Part shown: positions 5,866 to 9,379 of the stretch, piece after piece
How positions within the stretch are numbered: position 1 is the first letter of the stretch
Layout of the letters: each line of letters begins with the position of its first letter
NCBI GenBank assembly: GCA_012511315.1
Contig: JAAZGI010000419.1
Coordinates: 1-9,379, forward strand
Reading direction: 5' to 3'
DNA length: 9,379 nucleotides
DNA from: Clostridium sp.
Lineage (GTDB): Bacteria > Bacillota > Clostridia > Clostridiales > Clostridiaceae
Program-made: the position numbers and the translations under genes
Notes under the pieces: model-generated
What the model saw: only the letters and a program-made list of their open reading frames with translations
Databases searched by the model: none
Told to the model about the DNA's origin: nothing

Positions 5866-6895
5866 TTTCCACGCAAAAGTTATGGCTCGCTATGGGGCCA
5901 TCCGAACGAAGGAAGAAGCGAACCAAAAAGCTCGTAAAGTAGAAATACATCAAAAAATTCCTCGAGTAGGAGATTTAGAACGGCTAATGTCCTTAAACTC
6001 TTTAAATGTTGCCCGTAATATTGCCCGTAACGTCACTTTAGATGCTTCAAAGAATCAAGAGCAAGTCACAAACACTATCGCTAACCTAAAGAGCGAGAAT
6101 CTTAATCTTCAACAGGAAAAGATGGAACTTCTTGTATCCCATGGCTACCCAATGGATTATATGGAGCTTAAATACCACTGCAATCTTTGCCAGGATACCG
6201 GTTATGTAAGTGGCAAGAAATGTTCCTGCTATAAACAGCTACTTGCGGAAATCGTCTATGCTGAATCAGACTTTAGTCAAATGCTTAGTGATGAATCCTT
6301 TGAAACCTTCGATCAATCACTCTTTGACAATGATAGCATTCACCCTGAATACGGCCTAACAGTGCGCCAAAATATGAATGATGTTCTAAAAATAGGTAAA
6401 GCTTTTGTGCGCGATTTCCATCAGACTTCAGACAGTCTTTATTTTTACGGTCCTTCAGGAACCGGTAAGACCTTTCTTGCCACTTGTATCGCTCGAGAGC
6501 TTTTAAAAGAAGGCCAAGTTGTAGTTTATCGGACCTCATCTCAATTGATGGATGATATTCGAGATATTAAGTTCCAGGACGATAAAGAAATCGAAACCCT
6601 TTTATCAAAATGCGACTTGCTCATCATCGATGACCTTGGTACAGAAATGCCGTCTGATCACTCAAAAACTGAAATCTTTAATTTAATTAATCAGCGACTC
6701 CTGCAAAACAGAAAAATGATTATCTCCTCTAACCTTAGATTAGATAGTATTCGCAGTAAATATTCTGAGCGACTCTCTTCAAGAATCATGGGCGACTTTA
6801 TCCTAGTTCCTTTCTTTGGTGAAGACCTGCGGCACATTAAGGGTCATAAAAAGAACCGAAGGTTTAGGAGCCAACTCAACAAAAAACCCACCTAA
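5858..6895 (+). CDS. DnaC/DnaI-like AAA+ helicase loader
   Basis: The 345-residue product is an AAA+ ATPase of the DnaC/DnaI type that loads the replicative DnaB-family helicase. Positions from the start at 5858: an N-terminal helical, coiled-coil-prone region (to about 90); a cysteine cluster of likely zinc ligands (C108, C111, C122, C124, pattern CxxC-x10-CxC around a DTGYV turn); Walker A GPSGTGKT (198-205); Walker B LLIIDDLG (254-261); sensor 1 IISSN (N292); and arginines in YSERLSSR that suit an arginine finger. Length fits clostridial loaders, which carry this cysteine-rich N-terminal part where B. subtilis DnaI has its zinc-binding helicase-contact domain. It overlaps the DnaD-protein gene by 8 bases. 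IstB transposition ATPases share the AAA+ core, but the N-terminal domain, the DnaD neighbour and the absence of a transposase gene argue against IstB. Confidence 0.92.
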   Translation: MSNFHAKVMARYGAIRTKEEANQKARKVEIHQKIPRVGDLERLMSLNSLNVARNIARNVTLDASKNQEQVTNTIANLKSENLNLQQEKMELLVSHGYPMDYMELKYHCNLCQDTGYVSGKKCSCYKQLLAEIVYAESDFSQMLSDESFETFDQSLFDNDSIHPEYGLTVRQNMNDVLKIGKAFVRDFHQTSDSLYFYGPSGTGKTFLATCIARELLKEGQVVVYRTSSQLMDDIRDIKFQDDKEIETLLSKCDLLIIDDLGTEMPSDHSKTEIFNLINQRLLQNRKMIISSNLRLDSIRSKYSERLSSRIMGDFILVPFFGEDLRHIKGHKKNRRFRSQLNKKPT

Positions 6896-6900
6896 GGAGG
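6894..6900 (+). promoter_or_regulatory. Ribosome binding site of the DUF3841 gene
   Basis: AAGGAGG, a perfect Shine-Dalgarno sequence, overlaps the stop codon of the helicase-loader gene and lies 6 bases before the ATG at 6907. It shows that the DUF3841 gene is a designed third member of the operon. Confidence 0.75.
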
Positions 6901-6906
6901 CTGCTA

Positions 6907-7473
6907 ATGGAAAATACCACCCTTTTTACACGGCAACATGAAAATGCCCTCATTATTTTAGAAAAAGAAGGTGTTTTTCGAATCAAACCGGAGTGGATCT
7001 ATCGAAAATATGATGATGTTTCAACTCATTTTATTAAAAAGTATGACTGGTTAAGTTATCAATCTCACAAGCGAGTTCCTCGTCCTAGTGGTGTCACCTA
7101 CCCAATCTGGTGTTCTGTTGACGAGGGGTATATGCTACGGGAAATCCCAGGCGAAGTGGTAATCAAACTCAGTATTCCAACCGATCAAATTATTTACTTT
7201 GATTCCGCCAAATGGGATTTGATATTAAACCACATGTATGTTCCCAAAAATCAAGAAGACGAGAAAGCTTTCTATGCCGAGCTAAAAGCCCGAGGCATTC
7301 AAAACCCCTTTACTCTCCTTGACGATTCAGAAAGTCGGTTTCATCCAGATCTTGTCCAAAGAATTCGCAATTCGTGGGAACGAGTCTTTGAGATTGATGA
7401 GTGGACCATGTTTCGAGTTCAAGCCAATATTTGGGAGTTTTCTTTAAATCAGGTATTAGATGTCAGTAAATAG
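6907..7473 (+). CDS. DUF3841-family protein of unknown function
   Basis: The 188-residue product matches my recollection of the DUF3841 family. It has an N-terminal LFTRQHENALIILEKEGVFR, a central YDWL followed by RPSGVTYPIWCS (YPIW at 65-68), a strand VVIKLSIPTDQIIYFD, the WDLILNHMYVP segment (103-113), and FHPDLVQRIRNSWERVF (145-161). No signal peptide, membrane segment or known catalytic motif is visible, so it is probably a soluble cytoplasmic protein. The pattern of conserved aromatic and charged residues suggests a compact alpha/beta domain. It starts 11 bases after the helicase-loader gene with a perfect ribosome binding site and has no promoter of its own, so it is expressed with the DnaD and DnaC-like proteins. 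Any link to replication rests only on this placement. Confidence 0.8.
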   Translation: MENTTLFTRQHENALIILEKEGVFRIKPEWIYRKYDDVSTHFIKKYDWLSYQSHKRVPRPSGVTYPIWCSVDEGYMLREIPGEVVIKLSIPTDQIIYFDSAKWDLILNHMYVPKNQEDEKAFYAELKARGIQNPFTLLDDSESRFHPDLVQRIRNSWERVFEIDEWTMFRVQANIWEFSLNQVLDVSK

Positions 7474-7546
7474 TCCCTATACTAATGATAAGAATTTTTT
7501 CTAAATAATTTAGGTAGCCTACATGCTCTACCATTTAATCCAAAGC

Positions 7547-7585
7547 AAAGGACAGGAAGCCCATCGATTTGGTTTCCTGTCCTTT
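7547..7585. terminator. Bidirectional terminator between convergent units
   Basis: A perfect 12-bp inverted repeat, AAAGGACAGGAA (7547-7558) with TTCCTGTCCTTT (7574-7585), encloses a 15-base loop. It lies between the ends of the DUF3841 gene and the convergent amidohydrolase gene, so it can serve both. The T-runs are short and partly inside the stem, so efficiency may be moderate. Confidence 0.7.
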
Positions 7586-7591
7586 CCTATC

Positions 7592-8773
7592 TTATTGCAT
7601 TAAATAGTCTACAGCGACTTGGGTCAAAACCTCCATTGCTGTCAACAAATTGCGATCATCCCACTGAAACTTCGGATGATGATGAATTACATGTTCTTTT
7701 TCACTTGGAGCTATGCCAACAAAAAAGTAAGAGGATGGTACCACCTCTGCTATATAGGCAAAGTCATCTCCCCCCATGTTAGGTTGCGCACACCGACGAA
7801 CATTTTCTGCCCCCACGATTTTCTCTGCGGCTTCTTTGACAATGGTGGTCATTGCCTCATCGTTAATTAAAGCTGGACACCTCCACATAACCTCAAGACT
7901 ATAGCTACCCCCACTAGTCTCAGTTACTGACTTTAATATGGATTCCATCGCCTTAGGAATCCACCGACGGGTCTCTTCATCAAATGTGCGGAAGGTTCCA
8001 CCCAATTCAACTTCATTGGGAATCACATTATAAGAATCTCCACCGTGGATTTTGGTAAAAGATATTACGGCTGGGATTAAGGGATCTTTTTTCCTTGATA
8101 TCACCGTTTGAGTTTGCTCAATCACTTGAGCTGCCAAAACAATGGGATCTATCGTCTGCTGAGGCATAGCGCCATGACCTCCCCTACCAATAATTTTGGC
8201 TGTAAAGAAATCCGGCGCCGCCATAAAGGCCCCCTCGCGCACCCCTATCACGCCCTCGGGAACTGATCCCCATAGGTGACAAGCAAACGCTGCATCCACC
8301 TGAGGGGCTCTTAGGACCCCTTCAGCGATCATTGGAAGGGCTCCGCCTTCTGCTTCTTCTGCTGGCTGAAAAATTAGTTTGATATTTCCCCGAAGTTCGC
8401 TCTTTAATTCATTTAATATCATGGCCACGCCCAATAGATTTGCCATATGACCATCATGAGCACAAGCATGCATCATACCATCAACTTCAGAACGATACGC
8501 CACATCCGCCTCTTCTTGAACCCTTAAGGCATCCATATCAGCCCGTAACAAAACAGTCTTTCCTGGATGTTTACCCCGAATAAGCGATACCACTCCGGTT
8601 TTTGCGACTCCACTTTGAACCTCAAGGCCCATTTCTGTCAAGGTTTCCATAATTTTTGCTGCTGATTTCATTTCGCCATAAGCAATTTCTGGGTTCCTAT
8701 GAAAATAATGCCTGAGGTCTACGACTTGATCATAAAATCTTTCTGCTAGTGTTTTAATCAATGCTGTATCCAT
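7592..8773 (-). CDS. M20-family amidohydrolase (N-acyl-amino acid/hippurate hydrolase type)
   Basis: The 393-residue product belongs to peptidase family M20D, cytoplasmic metal-dependent enzymes that remove acyl groups from N-acylated amino acids (hippurate, N-acetyl-amino acids, IAA conjugates). Visible signatures are RHYFHRNPEIAYGE near the start, LLRADMDAL (75-83), and the metal ligands: C104 and H106 in HACAHDGH, E140 in QPAEEAEGG, H166 in CHLWG and a histidine in HHHPKF (364-366). The GRGGHGAMPQQTIDP segment (196-210) begins the dimerisation domain, and NMGGDDFAY is the late family motif. Length is typical (about 390). The substrate cannot be predicted from the sequence; a role in diaminopimelate deacetylation is less likely without dap neighbours. 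GAGGAG lies 6 bases before the ATG. It is a single-gene unit, convergent with the replication operon. Confidence 0.93.
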   Translation of the reverse strand: MDTALIKTLAERFYDQVVDLRHYFHRNPEIAYGEMKSAAKIMETLTEMGLEVQSGVAKTGVVSLIRGKHPGKTVLLRADMDALRVQEEADVAYRSEVDGMMHACAHDGHMANLLGVAMILNELKSELRGNIKLIFQPAEEAEGGALPMIAEGVLRAPQVDAAFACHLWGSVPEGVIGVREGAFMAAPDFFTAKIIGRGGHGAMPQQTIDPIVLAAQVIEQTQTVISRKKDPLIPAVISFTKIHGGDSYNVIPNEVELGGTFRTFDEETRRWIPKAMESILKSVTETSGGSYSLEVMWRCPALINDEAMTTIVKEAAEKIVGAENVRRCAQPNMGGDDFAYIAEVVPSSYFFVGIAPSEKEHVIHHHPKFQWDDRNLLTAMEVLTQVAVDYLMQ

Positions 8774-8856
8774 TAAAAACTCCTCGTTTTATTATAAAAG
8801 CTTTTTCAACTTATCCACTATAATTTTAGCGTGTAGCCAATATGTAGTCATTCTTT

Positions 8857-8898
8857 CAAGACCTTGTGCCTAAGAATTTGTGTCCAAGAATTTGTGTC
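8857..8898. repeat. Three tandem 14-bp repeats upstream of the amidohydrolase gene
   Basis: Contiguous 14-base units lie at 8857-8870 (CAAGACCTTGTGCC), 8871-8884 (TAAGAATTTGTGTC) and 8885-8898 (CAAGAATTTGTGTC). The last two differ only at the first base; the first unit differs from the third at three positions. The block is 84-126 bases upstream of the amidohydrolase ATG. It could be an iterated regulator site or a short slippage repeat. Confidence 0.7.
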
Positions 8899-8991
8899 AA
8901 TTTTCTCATGAATTATTTTCAATCATCTTGACTGTATTGTCTTTTTTTTATTAAAGGATCTTTGCAATGAAAGAAATCATGCTTGAAGTTT

Positions 8992-9049
8992 AAATCAAAA
9001 AGAACTGCTGCAATCTGAATGTTCAGACCACAACAGTTCTTTTTGATTT
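8992..9049 (-). terminator. Terminator of the tRNA operon
   Basis: A perfect 16-bp inverted repeat (8992-9007 with 9034-9049) carries an inner 6-bp stem (TCTGAA at 9014-9019 with TTCAGA at 9022-9027). The minus strand forms a stem beginning with A residues and ending in CAGTTCTTTTT, the usual rho-independent arrangement, 7 bases past the CCA end of tRNA-Thr. The symmetric T-run means it could also stop plus-strand transcripts. Confidence 0.85.
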
Positions 9050-9055
9050 TATCAC

Positions 9056-9130
9056 TGGAGCTGGTGGTCAGAATCGAACTGACAACCTGCTGATTACAAA
9101 TCAGCTGCTCTACCATTGAGCCACACCAGC
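9056..9130 (-). tRNA. tRNA-Thr (anticodon TGT)
   Basis: A complete cloverleaf with a 7-bp acceptor stem (GCTGGTG with CACCAGC), a D-arm (GGCTCAATGGTAGAGC), an anticodon stem GCTGA/TCAGC around loop TTTGTAA, and a T-arm with GTTCGATTC. The anticodon TGT reads ACA and related threonine codons. The CCA end is encoded at 9058-9056. It is the last gene of the tRNA operon. Confidence 0.96.
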
Positions 9131-9136
9131 TAATGA

Positions 9137-9213
9137 TGGCGACCCAGAAGGGACTCGAACCCTCGACCTCCGGCGTGACAGGCCGGCACTCTAACCAACT
9201 GAGCTACTGGGCC
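9137..9213 (-). tRNA. tRNA-Asp (anticodon GTC)
   Basis: A complete cloverleaf. The acceptor stem GGCCCAG pairs with CTGGGTC through one G-T pair. The anticodon stem CCGGC/GCCGG holds loop CTGTCAC, anticodon GTC. The discriminator base is G, as expected for aspartate, and CCA is encoded. It lies 6 bases from tRNA-Thr and 5 bases from tRNA-Val. Confidence 0.96.
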
Positions 9214-9218
9214 GTATA

Positions 9219-9294
9219 TGGTGGGAACAATAGGGATCGAACCTATGACCCTCTGCTTGTAAGGCAGATGCTCTCCCAGCTGAGCTATGCTCCC
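9219..9294 (-). tRNA. tRNA-Val (anticodon TAC)
   Basis: A complete cloverleaf with acceptor GGGAGCA/TGTTCCC (one G-T pair), anticodon stem TCTGC/GCAGA around loop CTTACAA (anticodon TAC), a T-arm with GGTTCGATCCC, discriminator A and encoded CCA. It is separated from tRNA-Glu by 26 bases. Confidence 0.96.
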
Positions 9295-9320
9295 ATAATA
9301 CGACTGGTAAAATAAAAAAA

Positions 9321-9379
9321 TGGTGACCCCTAGGAGAATCGAACTCCTGATACCACCGTGAAAGGGTGGTGTCTTAACC
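9321..9379 (-). tRNA. tRNA-Glu (anticodon TTC), 5' end outside the window
   Basis: The 59 visible bases run from the D-arm (GGTTAAGAC) through the anticodon stem CCACC/GGTGG with loop CTTTCAC (anticodon TTC), the T-arm GGAGTTCGATTCTCC, and the encoded CCA at 9323-9321. The acceptor 5' strand and most of the D-arm lie beyond the right edge. It is the first visible gene of the operon in transcription order. Confidence 0.93.

Noticed and set aside
6285..6539. 84-residue minus-strand frame inside the helicase-loader gene
   Set aside because: It is antisense to the Walker A region of a clear AAA+ gene, with no start signals.
5858..6895. Helicase loader read as an IstB insertion-sequence ATPase
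   Set aside because: There is no IstA transposase, no terminal repeats, and the cysteine-rich N-terminal domain and DnaD neighbour fit a DnaC/DnaI-type loader.
7619..7870. 83-residue plus-strand frame inside the amidohydrolase gene
   Set aside because: It is antisense to conserved C-terminal M20 motifs; no ribosome binding site.
8791..8796. TATAAT on the minus strand before the amidohydrolase gene
   Set aside because: It ends only 17 bases before the ATG, so transcription would start at or inside the ribosome binding site; no -35 fits. Probably chance in AT-rich DNA.
8919..9116. 65-residue minus-strand open frame
   Set aside because: It runs through tRNA-Thr and the terminator hairpin and has no ribosome binding site; it is an accidental frame over RNA sequence.
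9133..9315. 60-residue plus-strand open frame
   Set aside because: It is the antisense of tRNA-Asp and tRNA-Val. Such tRNA-antisense peptides (ATQKGLEPSTSGV-like) are a known annotation artefact.

Overview
The window looks like the chromosome of a moderately AT-rich Gram-positive anaerobe of the Clostridia (order Eubacteriales; an Eubacteriaceae/Acetobacterium-like relative is a guess from general protein feel, not something I could test). Supporting signs are the murA-walJ-rlmH gene set, the Firmicute-type DnaD and DnaC-like helicase-loading pair, an all-alpha (dimeric-type) dUTPase, strong purine-rich ribosome binding sites, and tRNA genes with encoded CCA ends. RlmH, WalJ and DnaD/DnaC-type genes often lie near oriC in Firmicutes, so an origin-proximal location is plausible, but no origin is visible here.

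Layout. Positions 1-79 (minus) hold the first 26 codons of a small membrane-anchored protein that runs off the left edge. Positions 288-3435 (minus) form one operon read right to left: murA, walJ, a possible tiny ORF, a SEC-C zinc-motif protein and rlmH, closed by a hairpin-plus-T terminator at 232-269. murA and walJ overlap by one base. A divergent intergenic region (3436-3694) carries an extended -10 promoter in each direction and a 23-bp palindrome.

Positions 3695-4787 (plus) hold a LigT-fold-like protein without the catalytic histidines and a dUTPase with a TTG start, closed by a terminator at 4788-4809. A second plus-strand unit (4882-7473), with its own extended -10 promoter, encodes a DnaD-domain protein, a DnaC-like AAA+ helicase loader and a DUF3841 protein, all tightly packed. 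A long inverted repeat at 7547-7585 separates it from a convergent M20-family amidohydrolase (7592-8773, minus). To the right of that are three tandem 14-bp repeats and the end of a tRNA operon, read on the minus strand as Glu(TTC)-Val(TAC)-Asp(GTC)-Thr(TGT) and followed by a strong terminator.

How the genes fit together: the left operon joins a committed step of peptidoglycan synthesis (MurA) to a WalJ-type metallo-hydrolase and a late ribosome-modification enzyme. The middle block is about DNA replication: removal of dUTP, then primosome and helicase loading. Most of this is housekeeping. I see no mobile element, CRISPR array, defence island or clear new system. The points most worth checking are the shortened RlmH C-terminus, the apparently catalytically dead 2H-phosphoesterase-like protein, the DUF3841 gene in the helicase-loader operon, the 34-codon ORF after walJ, and the 14-bp tandem repeats.
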